NCBI GenBank assembly: GCA_902806565.1 | Contig: CADCXA010000068.1 | Coordinates: 124,001 to 188,000 of the forward strand | Source of the DNA: Hypoxylon rubiginosum | Lineage: Eukaryota; Ascomycota; Sordariomycetes; Xylariales; Hypoxylaceae | Length of the DNA stretch: 64,000 nucleotides | Direction: 5' to 3' | Shown here: positions 1 through 11,337 of the stretch, piece after piece | Numbering within the stretch: the first letter of the stretch is position 1 | Layout: each line of letters begins with the position of its first letter | Position numbers and translations under genes: made by a program | The notes under the pieces: model-generated | What the model was told of the DNA's origin: nothing | The model's database searches: none | The model's input: only the letters and a program-made list of their open reading frames with translations

Positions 1-1
1 C

Positions 2-976
2 GGGCAGACGCGGATAACGCCCAACCTGTCCCAGCGCACCGAGACCGTCGAGGTCGACTACCTGAATGGCTGCCTGGGCCTGTCCGAGTCGGCGGAGAGC
101 ATCTCCAAGCTGCTAACCAAGATGGCCGTGGCCGCCCAGCCGTCGAGCAAAGACCCCAAGGCTCTGATCGAGGTGACGATACCGCCGACGCGCGCCGACA
201 TCCTGCAGCGCTGCGACATCATGGAGGACGTCGGCATCGCCTACGGCTTCAACCGGCTGCCCCGCATGTCCGTGACCAAGACGGTCGGCGCGCCCCTGAG
301 CCTGAACAAGCTGGCCGACATCGTGCGGCTCGAGTGCGGCATGGCCGGCTGGTCCGAGGTGATGCCGCTGATCCTGTGCAGCCACGACGAGAACTTCGCG
401 TGGCTGAACCGCAAGGACGACGGGAAGACGGCTGTCCGACTGGCCAACCCCAAAACGGCCGAGTACCAGATCGTCCGCACCTCCCTCGTCCCGGGCCTGC
501 TCAAGACGATCCGCGAGAATAAAGGCCACAGCGTGCCTATCAAGGTGTTCGAGACGTCGGACGTGGTGTACAAGGACCCGGCGGCGGAGCGCCGCGCCCG
601 CAACGAGCGCCACTGGGCCGCCGCGTGGTACGGCAAGGCCAGCGGCTTCGAGGAGGTGCACGGCCTGCTAGACCGCGTCATGACGATGCTGCGCCAGGCC
701 TTCCTCACGCACGACGAGGGCCTCGACACCGCCCCCGGCAAGGCCATCGACTTCGACGTGAAGGCCGTCCCCACCAAGCGCGACGGCTACTGGCTCGAGC
801 CCGTCGACGACGAGCCCACCTTCTTCCCCGGCCGCGCCGCCGCCGTCCACGTCCGCCTCGGCGGCAAGGCCCGCCGTATTGGCGAGTTCGGCATCCTGCA
901 CCCCTCCGTCCTCGAGAACTTCGAGCTCAAGTACCCCGTCAGCACCCTCGAGCTGAACCTCGAGGTCTTCTTATAA
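2..976 (+). CDS. FRS1: Phenylalanyl-tRNA synthetase beta subunit, cytosolic (3' part)
   Basis: The reading frame is already open at base 2 and runs 324 codons to TAA, so the 5' part of the gene lies outside the window. The enzyme is the beta chain of the alpha2-beta2 ligase that charges tRNA-Phe in the cytosol. The visible part contains the B5-type segment (VTIPPTRADILQ, then EDVGIAYGFNRLP) and continues through the catalytic-like core to the typical end (VLENFELKYPVS, then LNLEVFL). No intron is seen in this part. Codon third positions are strongly G or C, which creates long antisense open frames that are not genes. It converges on the myotubularin gene, whose 3' end is about 0.7 kb away. 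The family call is firm; the length of the missing N-terminus is unknown. Confidence 0.95.
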   Translation, partial: GQTRITPNLSQRTETVEVDYLNGCLGLSESAESISKLLTKMAVAAQPSSKDPKALIEVTIPPTRADILQRCDIMEDVGIAYGFNRLPRMSVTKTVGAPLSLNKLADIVRLECGMAGWSEVMPLILCSHDENFAWLNRKDDGKTAVRLANPKTAEYQIVRTSLVPGLLKTIRENKGHSVPIKVFETSDVVYKDPAAERRARNERHWAAAWYGKASGFEEVHGLLDRVMTMLRQAFLTHDEGLDTAPGKAIDFDVKAVPTKRDGYWLEPVDDEPTFFPGRAAAVHVRLGGKARRIGEFGILHPSVLENFELKYPVSTLELNLEVFL

Positions 977-1691
977 AGGGAACTGGGAAGCAAACGGACA
1001 GACAAACTCAAAAAAAGAAACTAAGAGTATAAGTGCTTGGGGAAAATGAAATGAATGCTATCGAGACCGGTGCCCGGATCCCTCTCTAACTAAGATGATG
1101 AATGTGTGCTGCTTAGGTCCCAGATGTTGGTAGATACCTTGAGCTTATAGATAGAGGAAAGAAAGAAATATGCCTGGCTAGCGTTGTTGCAACGCGACGC
1201 CAAGGTTTCCCGACACAAGGGCTTGTCTCGTAATTTGTGTATTTCGTGATCATGGCATGTAGGGAATCGATGCTGTCTTTTGCGTGTATTCGTGGTTGCG
1301 AATTCTCACTAAATTGAAGGGCAGTGCCAAGTCCCCTTTTCCACCCTCCCCCCTTTTCTTTCCTATCCTCGTCTACTCCCGACCCTACGTTGCATGTAGC
1401 ACTGAGCTGCCAGCTTGACCAGATATCTACTCGCGAGGCCACATCACTCAACACGTAGCGTACATAGTACATAGAAATACGGAAACGTCGCTAGTAAAAT
1501 AGCTAACGACAGAGTGGCCGTTTTGTTTTTAATGTTGAACACAAAAAAAAAGACCAATAATTCCTACAATGCCAATAATGCCATGTTCATGACCCCATTC
1601 ATCCATCCGTCCAGTTCCATTCCAAATATTGCGCTGGCAGGGCCACGCAAATAAAAATATTCACTCGTCTACGATAAAGGGGTAGGCTAGG
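977..1691. other. Intergenic, convergent 3' ends
   Basis: About 0.7 kb between the convergent FRS1 and myotubularin genes. It is AT-rich, with A-rich stretches near 1010 and 1545 and an AATAAAAATA stretch near 1650. It should contain the two 3' UTRs. No gene was recognised. Confidence 0.7.
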
Positions 1692-4268
1692 TTATATCAC
1701 GTCATACGTCATCCCCCAGCTTCCCTTTTTATCATTACCAGTTGCTGTCGGCCCCGTCGACATGTCTGCCAACTCCTGTTCTCCTTTCCTTGGAGCACTG
1801 CTAGTACTGCTTCCGCTGCTACCGCCTGTATTCGACGCCGAGCCCCCAAATAGCCCCCGCCCAATATCGAGCCCCGTGACACCATCTCTGATCTTGGCTA
1901 GGTTCGTCGCGAAAGCGCCTGGGGTGTCGGCGCTAGCGCTATGCTTGAGGCTTGCCGGGTTGTTGACAGCAGACCGCTGCTCCGGCGTCAAGGCCTCGTG
2001 AGCCGACTCGACACTTGTTAGCACGCTCTTGCTCAACTGTAGGCTCGGAGGCTGAGGGCTAGGCGGTGGCCGCGGCGATTTACTGCCATTACTTGACGGG
2101 CTCGTAAAGCTACCGGGCATGCCACCCATAGCGTATCCGCCGATCCTCTCGTCCCTTGCTGCAGCTAGATCTAGATATTCGTTCATCTCGGCGTCCGAGC
2201 GGCCAAAGAGCTGGTACCACCAACGCACATCAGACAGCTTCGGAAAGAGTAGCCTCTCGCGGCCGCTCTGCCGGTCGTCAATGGTCGAGTCGTAGTCCCG
2301 GTTGATGAACTCTGGCTTTCTAGACAAGAAGTAATCCCATACAGACCTCGTCCTTTCGCTTGCGCGGGCGTCTTTGCGGGCCTTCTCGCTATTCCACAGG
2401 AACGACCCGTACTGCCCGGCATAGAGATGGTAGAGAAGCCGCCGCAAGAACCGCTCGTTGAATTCGAAACGGTTAGGGTGTTGCCGGATAAGTTGGTAGG
2501 TAGCATCAAGGAATTGGTGGAAGACTGGAGAGAGCTCACCTGGCCGCGTTGCTTCGCTAGCCTCTGGCGTGCCTGGGGCGGGTTTCTTGATCTGTGACGG
2601 GTCGTCGGGCGGCGAACTGAGACCGTCGCCATCAGATTCCGCATTGATATCATTATTTCGGTTCTTGTTAAAGAATCGCTTTGCACTAGCGAGCGCATTT
2701 TCGAAGGCTTCGCCAGCACGGCCGTCTGATTCTCCAGCGGGTATGGCGGAACCAGCCAAAGCATCTTTCTCGACGACAAACCACTTCTCGCAGTTAAGCG
2801 GACCGGAACGTTGCTGGAACATATGTCCGAATGACATCCAATCCTTCTCTATTAACACGATAAACCCTTCGATCGTGCGATAATAGGGGTCCAACATTAG
2901 CTGTGACAAAGCTGATAACTGGCTAGTGCGGTCCCAGCCGTCAGAACAGTGTATTAGGACGTGTGAATGTCTTATGCCGACTTGACGCGCGATCAGGGCC
3001 GACCCATCGAGGATGCCGGTAATATGCTTGAGCCAATTACTCTTCACCAGTAGTTCGCGATTCGGAGGTAACCGAGAGATATCACCGTCTTTGATGGCTT
3101 CTATAACCATGTTGAGCGAATCCCTCATAACATGAATGTTCTCAATGTTTAGGTACGCCTTCTTAGCGAAGTTATAATAATCCATATTCTCAGACCCTTT
3201 CCCCATCGCTTGCATTACGACGGCGTTGATTGTCGGCCGCGCATCTACAATGAGGTTGCTTTGCTGTGCACCATATACCAATCGCTTTCCGGTTTTCGAA
3301 TCCACTTTCGACTCAGTTTCATTACCGGCGATGAGTTCGTCTTCAAAGCGTTCGGTATCTGAAGTATCGGGTTCCTGGCTGTCTCCTCGCAGGTCTGCTT
3401 GGCTCGAAGCTGGACTGGGTTCTGCCGTCATCTGACCGGCCGCCTCTATTCCATTAAACTCGACGGTGGCCGAAGCGGAAAAGCATGCGCTGACCAGCTT
3501 TTCGTCCTGTATGCTACGATTCCCCCGAAACCCCACCATCGGCTGAGAACTTCGTGTGATGGAGCAGTTGTTGAGGGAGTGGAGATAGGTCAAGACAGGT
3601 ATGCGCTGCCTCGACCGGTACGAGCCAGCGTACTTGATGACATTATCGGATATCCTGGATGGTACAACAAGCAGTGCTGGATATGTGGGAGAGAATGTAT
3701 AGTCCTTGTTAATCAAGGAGACTCTCCATCCTCTATCGACCGACTTGGTACTGATTCCCTGCCGCCGAAACTCGGCTCTTGGGTCGTACAGATGCCATCC
3801 ATTAAACGGTGCCTCAGCCTTAACAGGTTGATAGGTGAATGCGTATAGCTTTTCTATTGTACCGAGGCGACAGGTACGGATCCGAATATACTCATAGGCC
3901 TCGCGGGCATGGATCTCGTCAGAAATGCTAAAATTTATAAACATGAAATCTCTACATCGCAGCCGTATTGAAGACGGTCGTCCGGATACGCTGGGACATG
4001 GCCGGAAGAAACAGTTGCTGATTATTGGGTAGGCGATGTAGACCTCGCGAGTCTTGGGAGTGTTCGGAGGCGGAGGGGCGCCATCGGGTAACGCAGGAGG
4101 GAAGGCAAATATGATGTGGTGTTCGGTAAGATGTAATTCGCCTGAATGTCTTTCGCCGCCCCTAATGGCATCGACATTTGGTATCTAGTAATGTGTCAGC
4201 ATTTGGCAATATGCTTAGAAGGGGGGCAAAGGGACAAGGGTATAATAGTTTACCTTCTTCATTTGCAT
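1692..4268 (-). CDS. YMR1: Myotubularin-family phosphoinositide 3-phosphatase
   Basis: Complement of exons 4254-4268 and 1692-4184; 835 residues. Myotubularins remove the 3-phosphate from PI3P and PI(3,5)P2 on endosomes and vacuoles. Seen: the second half of a PH-GRAM-like domain (GELHLTEHHIIFAF near residue 20), then a catalytic domain with the Cys-X5-Arg loop CSDGWDR at about residues 418-424, followed by the family hallmark TIEGF...EKDWMSFGHMF. The C-terminal 200 residues are low-complexity and rich in Ser and Pro. Exon 1 codes only five residues (MQMKK). I chose it because the upstream frame in exon 2 is clearly coding back to a TTACTAG acceptor, and a GTAAAC donor follows those five codons, which gives a normal myotubularin N-terminus. 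No FYVE domain is seen. Divergent from RPS3. Confidence 0.9.
4185..4253 (-). other. Intron 1 of the myotubularin gene
   Basis: A 69-base intron with GTAAAC donor and a TGCTGAC-type branch site upstream of the TTACTAG acceptor. It leaves a first exon of five codons. A start at 3944 would lose 85 residues of the GRAM-like domain. Confidence 0.8.
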
Positions 4269-5166
4269 CTTGGTGAAAGGTGTATCAGTCTAGATCTGTA
4301 CTCAAGGAATTAAAAGTGAGGCCACGCTTCTTGTCGCATCGGCTCGACACCGTGGAACTTGCAGGCGCCCGAGAGCGAGAGCCCGCAAGGCCTCTAGTAA
4401 TAAACGGGTTGAAAGATGAAGTACAGTTGTTGAAAGGGAAAACGTTAGGTTGGTCTTATTAGGAAACGGCCATGCGAGGCTTACGGGCCTGGATCTGTCT
4501 GGGTTTTCTGTCTAGATGGTAGCAGAACACTAGAAGGTGACAGACATCTTCTTGCGTAAGCTTGCGTATGTGTAAGAGTATCTGTATCTGTATGTTGAAT
4601 TCTGAGTTGGCAAAGCACCATCTGTTTAGAAACTTGTGGTCACATTGTTCGAGCTGGCCGCGTAGGTGCATCCAGCGTTCAGCGTTGAAAGATCACTCGT
4701 GCTGAGTGTGTAAGTCAAGCTTTTAGCGGGGCAGCTGGGTCATGTAAAATTGTCGGAATACGGAATTCAGAAGCGACAGGAATACGTAAGGCGAGGCTGA
4801 AAGTGACAATGCACGGGTGCTTGAAAGAATCGGAGGAACAGCATGTGGCTAATGCCGATGTCACATTATTGGGTCGGTTTTACCTAAGCAGCTAATGCAC
4901 ACAAGTGGGATGGCCCGTGCTCTTGTGCCAAGATTTGATCAAATCGCTATTCGTTAATCGATAAGCAATAGGCCTAGCACACAAATCTGAGCCCTAAGCA
5001 AAAATTCACAGCCAAAAATCCAGACAGTGCATTCACTGTCAAACGAACCTCCACCAACGAAACTCCCGAATTTCTGTGAGGACTTGCAGTAGCTGCTCGA
5101 TTCTAAACCTTTCAGCCCTCACACCAATTCTCTCAACAGTCATCCAGCAATTCGCAAACCGTCAAG
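4269..5166. promoter_or_regulatory. Divergent promoter region of YMR1 and RPS3
   Basis: About 0.9 kb between two divergent starts, so both promoters lie here. The RPS3-proximal 150 bases are rich in C, A and T with CAAC and CTCA runs, as in 5' leaders of fungal ribosomal protein genes. No TATA box or protein gene was recognised. Confidence 0.6.
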
Positions 5167-6123
5167 ATGGCCATTCCCGGTTCTCAGATGTAAGTAGCTA
5201 TTTCTACAAGTTCTATTTCGATATGCCTTCGGATTAGCGACGCAGCAGCAGCAAGCATCTCGAATTGTATTACCCCTCCACAACGAAGCGAAATATTTCC
5301 ATTTGACGATGGCTTCACATTTACACTGCTGGGGGACACCATACTGACTTGTCTGCGCCTCCACAGTTCCAAGCGCAGAAAGTTCGTCGCCGACGGCGTC
5401 TTCTACGCCGAGCTGAACGAGTTCTTCCAGCGCGAGCTGGCCGAGGAGGGCTACTCGGGCGTCGAGGTGCGCGTCACGCCCACCGTCACCGACATCATCA
5501 TCCGCGCCACCCACACCCAGGAGGTCCTCGGCGAGCAGGGGCGCCGCATCCGCGAGCTCACCTCCCTCATCCAGAAGCGCTTCAAGTTCCCCGAGAACTC
5601 CGTCTCCCTCTACGCCGCCAAGGTCCAGAACCGCGGCCTGTCCGCCGTCGCCCAGTGCGAGTCCCTGCGCTACAAGCTCCTCAACGGCCTCGCCGTCCGT
5701 CGTGCCTGCTACGGTGTCCTCCGCTTCATCATGGAGTCCGGCGCCAAGGGCTGCGAGGTCGTCGTCTCCGGCAAGCTGCGCGCCGCCCGTGCCAAGTCCA
5801 TGAAGTTCACCGACGGCTTCATGATCCACTCCGGCCAGCCCGCCCGTGACTTCATCGACAGCGCCACCCGCCACGTCCTCCTGCGCCAGGGTGTCCTCGG
5901 CATCAAGGTCAAGATCATGCGCGGCTCCGACCCCGAGGGCAAGGCCGGCCCGTCCAAGTCCCTGCCCGACGCCGTTACCATCATCGAGCCCAAGGAGGAG
6001 TCCAGCATCGTCACTCCCATGAGCCAGGACTACGGTGCCAAGGCCGCCCAGATCCAGGCCCAGGCCGAGGCTGCCCGCGCCGCCGAGGAGGGTGGTGAGG
6101 AAGCCGCTCCCGCCGAGGAATAG
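5167..6123 (+). CDS. RPS3: 40S ribosomal protein S3 (uS3)
   Basis: Exons 5167-5189 and 5367-6123; 259 residues, the usual length. uS3 sits at the mRNA entry channel of the small subunit. The first exon codes seven residues and part of an Ile codon; after a 177-base intron the frame continues with [12 protein letters not shown]. The KH domain is evident from [19 protein letters not shown] with the GxxG-type turn, followed by the C-terminal domain ([20 protein letters not shown]) and the acidic Ala/Glu-rich tail usual in eukaryotes. Codon use is extremely biased to C or G at third positions, which fits high expression and explains a 357-codon antisense open frame that I reject. It converges on the NIPA gene. 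Confidence 0.97.
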
Positions 6124-7359
6124 AATTGAGCAGTCGGTGCTGGGCTCCTCAATTCCACGGGATGAAGAAGAAAGAAGTAAGAAGATGGATGGGAAAGGGA
6201 AATGAATTGTCACGAGGAAGGAAGGGTGGTGTCCTTTCCGTCAAGGGCAAAATTCTTCGGCGTCTTTTGATCATCATTTGCATTGCTGGGAAAGGGAAAT
6301 AAATCCAACAGGCTTTGTCGATTTCTTAAGTTGGCTGGAAACGGTGTCTTTACTACTACTAGAGAGCCGTATTCTGCAAATATAGCAAATCGTCACAAAC
6401 ATATAATTGTGCCCTTATGCCGTGATATGAACGATTCGACCGCTCTACTAATGTAGAGGACGGGGTTGCGCTTGAATTTCGAGTGATCTCCTACGTAGAA
6501 CGACTGTTCTCCTATTTGTACTCCTATTTGCACTCCTATTTCGTCTTCGTAGGACGTAGGTTGTTTAATGTGGCAACTTTCTTGTACGATCACCTACGCC
6601 AGAGAAGGAGTTTTGTCGAATATTAAATGCGGAAAGTATAGATTAACGTCAGAAGATGGCATGCGTTGACTCTGCTTGCTACCTTCACGTACCCCTATAC
6701 GTCCTGGCAGTTCTAATCGCGGCCACTCAGCGCCGTTCGCCAAACCCGTCATTCATTCATCCTTTCCCATTCTTTCCCTCCATTCCATATTCCGTGCCCT
6801 CTCTCCGTCGCGGTGTGAATAGACATTTCGTCGTCCCTCTTCCACACGTGGCGTTGTTAGTACTAGTACAGACAAAATAATACTCTTACTCTCGAAACAA
6901 AATTCAGCATATGATGACATCTGGGAAGCCGAGCAGCTCGGCTACTGGTACATCCATGCCATAAGGGACGAGGAAATCCGCCATCCCCTGTTCTCTCTAC
7001 GCCGAATTGTGCCGGAAGATAACCTCCAAATTGCTCAAGTATTCCCCGGAACGCCGCTTGGAGGACTTCCAACCTAGACCAAAATTAAATAATGTTGCCT
7101 CTATACTCCTTTAATGAGCCCAATGCGACCCCCTGTTCGTCGTTAAGAAGGGAATCTTTGCCATTATACACCACAAATTCCTGTCCGGAATAAGCAGGGT
7201 CAAATCCATAATATCAATCGTGTCCGCCCCTGGAAACGGACGATCTAGTTCTTTTGGCCAACGGGGCATGTCGGGTGAGAAAATATACAATGCGGTTTGT
7301 AGAGATGTTGGAAGGGGTATACGAGTTGAATCTTTTTGAACACGTCGGCATTGCTATCT
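6124..7359. other. Intergenic, convergent 3' ends of RPS3 and NIPA gene
   Basis: 1.2 kb between converging genes. It is AT-rich with no convincing coding frame. It holds one short tandem repeat at 6509-6544, listed separately, and a pyrimidine-rich stretch near 6740-6800. Confidence 0.6.
6509..6544. repeat. Three tandem 12-base units
   Basis: Three units of the form CTCCTATTTGTA follow one another, differing at one to three positions. This is a minisatellite-like repeat in intergenic DNA with no visible function. Confidence 0.7.
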
Positions 7360-9038
7360 TTATCGCTCCGCCGACTTCCGAGTCTGCAGCTCGATTGATT
7401 CATGACCTTTCGAGTTCGGGTGGAGGTTTAGGGCTGAACCGTTTCTCCTTGATGACGACTCGTCCTCGCTATCCTCGGTGAGATCGTTGAGACCGAAGTC
7501 GCCTTGCTCTAGGTCATATGCGCGCATCAATCCATCTCTATCAGAATGGCCTCGGCTACCTACGCTGATCCGCGAGCCCGTACTGCGACGGGCTTGCATG
7601 CTGAGTCGGGTCTGGATGCTCGAGATCATATCGGTGCCGGTAACGTCCGTGCCTTGACCGGCCAGCATTCTGGTTCCGTTGGGGTCGCGTCGCGAGAGGT
7701 TCAGCAGGTAGACACCCGTGAATGTTACGAGGAAACCGCATAATAGGGATAGAGTATTGACGACGTCGGTAGTGTTGAAGCCGGAGAAGAGGATGAAAGA
7801 CGCACATAGCGTGGCGGTGGTAAAGGTCACATAGTATAGAGGATTAACTCTGTAGGCTGGTTAGCTCACTCGGTAAATTAAATATCTAGCTCTGGGGCCT
7901 CTTACATCTGCGTGCTGAACTGACTTAGTGCCTTGTTGAAGTAGTTCATTTGGGTAAGAATGCAAACTGCCGTGAGGATCATGAAGACATATGTCGAAGG
8001 GTGTGTAAACTGGTTATTCCCTGCGAAGGTAAGCTTCAGAGCAATGCCGAAAGCTTTTACCGACATGACCGAGACAGAGCCGACGGTAGAACAGATAGAT
8101 AGGTAGATTAGAGGGTTCTTTCTTCCGTGGAGTGGCGCAATCTTGTATATCATGACACCCGCAAAGATAGCTACCACCACGCAATACAAGAGGAAACCTA
8201 GTACCCAGCATTAGCATATCCGTCTAGATAATTCCATGGTATAGCTTTCGTCCAACTCACCCGGCTGGATCGCATAATGCAGGATTTGATCGATAGTCTG
8301 GATATCCTCGTCCGGGGGCGCGTGGAGGACAATGACGACAGCGCCCAGCAGGCAGATCGCACAGCCAAGTTTGCCCAAAGTTCCTAGCTCTTCCTTCAAG
8401 AAGTAGGATCCCAAGACGGCTCCAATTAAGACGGACAGCGCGCCCAAAGGCGTGACGAGGATGGCGGGTGCGAAGGCATAAGCGGCAAAATTGCAGATTT
8501 CTCCAGTGATCACTTTGAGAGAAAGTGTCTGTTAGTCGATCCAATCTTAACATCTCCAGGTGACAGCTTTCCCTTACTTGTTATCATTCCTCCCCACCAC
8601 ATTGGGTTCTTCAGGTAAACGAAACCATCGCCGGAGAACCCGTGCTTCTCCTCTGCTTGTAATAACCCCTGCATCGTGTTAGGATAGCCATTCTCGTTAG
8701 AAACTCGAGGCCGCGCTCGGCTGTGGTTCTTGAGGTAACGGTACCTTTTTCGTTATTACGAAACTTGTGCCTGTGGGACAAGAAAGATTAGTCTCTGCAA
8801 TGTCGCGAGACATCCATTTGTCTGCTCGGATGGAACTTGGAACGTACCAATGGCCAAACTGGAGGATATAGCCAAGGCTAATCCGATATATCTATTAGAG
8901 ACACCAATGTTAGTTGCTAGTTGCTAGTTGCTTGTCGCGGATAATGATGGCTGTCGGTGCCTCATGATGGTTATGGATAGGATATCCCGGGGGCCGGGAC
9001 TCGAGGGGTGGTCCGTACTTCTCATCTAGCATCATCAT
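7360..9038 (-). CDS. NIPA-type magnesium transporter
   Basis: Complement of seven exons: 9019-9038, 8848-8891, 8745-8770, 8578-8668, 8261-8512, 7906-8197, 7360-7849; 404 residues. NIPA proteins are multi-spanning carriers for Mg2+ in plasma or endosomal membranes. The spliced frame starts MMMLDEKYIGLALAISSSLA and passes the hallmark FAPAILVTPLGALSVLIGA near residues 70-90, then ICLLGAVVIVLHAP, the loop region and CILTQMNYFNKAL, matching the family order throughout; about nine membrane segments are expected. Every junction keeps the frame and has GT..AG ends. The last 120 residues are a polar Ser- and Arg-rich tail without membrane segments, probably cytosolic. Three adjacent ATGs precede the first exon body; I used the outermost. 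Confidence 0.92.
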
Positions 9039-9521
9039 GACAGATGTATGGCTGCGACAGGAATCGCAGCGTCTAGTTATACAAGGGTCGATAGAAGGAA
9101 ACGAAAGGTGGTGGTCGCAAGCGTATTATTAAAATTGATAGCTCGCGCCGGGCGAGGGCCAGCAGCAACGAAGGGGGTCAGGTGTTGGTCTTGCGCTTCG
9201 ATCAGCACGAGCTGCACGAGATGCCACGAATACCCGAAAGAAATGGTCGGATCGGTTGCGCCCAGTTAAAAAAGGCCGATGGCTGATGGTCGCACGGAAA
9301 ATCGTCGCTTAGTAGACGGATGTATGGCAGTTACATGAGCGATTACTTGGAGTTCGAACAGGGCCAAGAAGAAATGATTAAACGAAGGCCACGATAGGAA
9401 TTTTTCTTCTTCTTCGTAGTCACAATGTTAGAGTATGGGAAAAGAGAATGAATGGGAGAGCTTGTCCTGTTTGAACCACTTTGACCACTATGCTAGTTGG
9501 AGTCTTGGGGCTCTGGGGGCT

Positions 9522-9545
9522 CTGGGAGTCTGGGAGTCTGGGAGT
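9522..9545. repeat. Three tandem CTGGGAGT units
   Basis: The 8-base unit CTGGGAGT is repeated exactly three times, preceded by a related GGGGCTCTGGG stretch. A simple repeat in intergenic DNA. Confidence 0.8.
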
Positions 9546-10153
9546 GGCTACAAAGTGGGAGAGGGTTTCAAGACGGAGTAACCAAGTACTAGGGTACCTA
9601 CCTGGTAAGTCTGGCTGCTGGCTGGTCTGGCAAGTCCCGTCTGGTCCACTAAGCCACCACCCCTGGTCTTGTGGTTGTCCATTTACCGTAATTAGTGATG
9701 CGCTAACCGAATCATTCACTTTATCCAATGGTTTACTATGTAATTAGCCCACCCAAGGCATCTTAGCTACACGCCTAAGTGGTACCTGCATACGTAACCA
9801 ACTGAAACACCTTTTTGCCCTGCTTAAAAAGGTTTGACGTGGAAGATTTTCATAAGTGACATAAGTGAGCAAGATAATAAAGGGGTGAAATGTTAAATTT
9901 CATTATAACTTACATATAGTTATAGGTAAAGATGAAAGAATAACAGTCACTATCAAGTAGGTTAGTGGGCATATTCTATGTGATAGTATCACCCATCTCT
10001 CGAAACATACTTGCGCGGACTAACACGTACCTATGTAGGTACATATTTACATACCCCATTGCATCCTCGGCCGACACTTATTATGTAGAACGTAGCAGTC
10101 CCACTTCGAGGCTGTGTTCTCCCTTGCCCTCCCCTTGCATCTACACATTATAT

Positions 10154-10189
10154 ACACGCAGAACACGCAGAACACGCAGAACGCGCAGA
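10154..10189. repeat. Four tandem 9-base ACACGCAGA units
   Basis: Three exact copies of ACACGCAGA and a fourth with one change (ACGCGCAGA). A minisatellite in intergenic DNA with no visible role. Confidence 0.85.
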
Positions 10190-11337
10190 CACGCCAGCCT
10201 CGACTGATCCGTCCCAGGGTGACAGACCTTGATCTACATAGTACATACTTTCGAGTCTTGGGTGTGACACGGTCCTGGTGGTACATCTTTTTCTAAACAT
10301 TCTTCTTCCCTGCTCCTTGTCCTGCCCGTTTCCTGTTCCTGGCGGCTGATCACCCCTAATCCGATCGATACCTTTTAGATAATCTTCGTATTACGAGTAC
10401 ATATAAATACATATACAATCAGATAATAGGCTAGGCAAGATGTGCAACGAGCTGACAACGGAACTAAGTAGCTTCGTTCAATACGATAAATCTAATAACC
10501 AAATTGCATATGTACATGTACACAGCAAAGATGACAAAGTACCCCCACTTACATGCTTGAAAAACACTATTGGTCTTCCGGCTCGGGCACTTCGGATGGG
10601 CGTTGTCAATAATTCTCAAGGCAGCTGATGAAGGCACGAGAAGTATTATTACTACCAAGTCTGTTCTGCAGATGCGTCGGTGAGTTATCTGGAGGCCATC
10701 TTAGCAAAAGAGACCTAACATCACCTCTACCAGTCGTGCCATCTAGCCTACTCCGGAAAGGCCAACTATCAATGCAGAGATACCTCCCTTCCAGCATGAG
10801 ACTTCTCTAATAACACCGCCGCCCACGTGAAATCCGTTCCAGTGCCACCAGCCATATCAGCAACCACCTCAGAACGCCTCCTATTATTACCCCCTAATCG
10901 CAATTCCATAGATTTTTCCATTTCCAGAACTCCTGGACATCCTAGTATCTTCCTGTGCTGTCTAGTCCTATCATGCTATGATTGACTAACGAGCGTCGTG
11001 GGTATCAGAAGCAACGAGACCGAACGAAAAAGAAAAGGTAGTTTGAAGGTTTTCGTTTCGCCGTCGCATCTCGTGGTGAAGCCATCATCGAGAATATCTG
11101 TACGAGTCGTCCATTATCAAGGTAAACTTACCGCCGGAATACCAAAAGCCTTTGTTTAGTACCCCTTAGAGCTGCACATGTTAGCACACCGTAAATCAAT
11201 ATTTAGTCCTTCTAGGAACGAAAAGCATGTGTCTGTATGTTGACTGCAACGTTGAACATTCAAGTTCTGTTAGTGTGTCCCATGCCGTGTGTTGAAAGAG
11301 AGGACAAGGGTGGAAGGGTTTGAAGGATCCTATCAGA

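Larger units (their letters stand above)
9039..11337. promoter_or_regulatory. Intergenic 2.3 kb upstream of the NIPA gene
   Basis: The part nearest 9039 must hold the NIPA promoter; the part nearest 11337 holds the 3' flank of the acidic-protein gene. Two short tandem repeats lie here (9522-9545 and 10154-10189). Several 60-100-codon open frames occur on both strands, but none has family resemblance, splice continuity or biased codon use. No gene was recognised. Confidence 0.55.

Noticed and set aside
113..901. Minus-strand open frames over the FRS1 fragment
   Set aside because: They are shadows of the GC-rich FRS1 coding frame, which carries the recognisable domains.
5140..6213. 357-codon minus-strand open frame
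   Set aside because: It is antisense to RPS3. The strong C/G third-position bias removes stops on the other strand. The protein is low-complexity Gly/Asp/Leu with no family resemblance.
7845..7920. tRNA-like start (GGTTAGCTCACTCGG)
   Set aside because: It lies inside a NIPA intron, and no acceptor stem or T-loop follows at the right distance.
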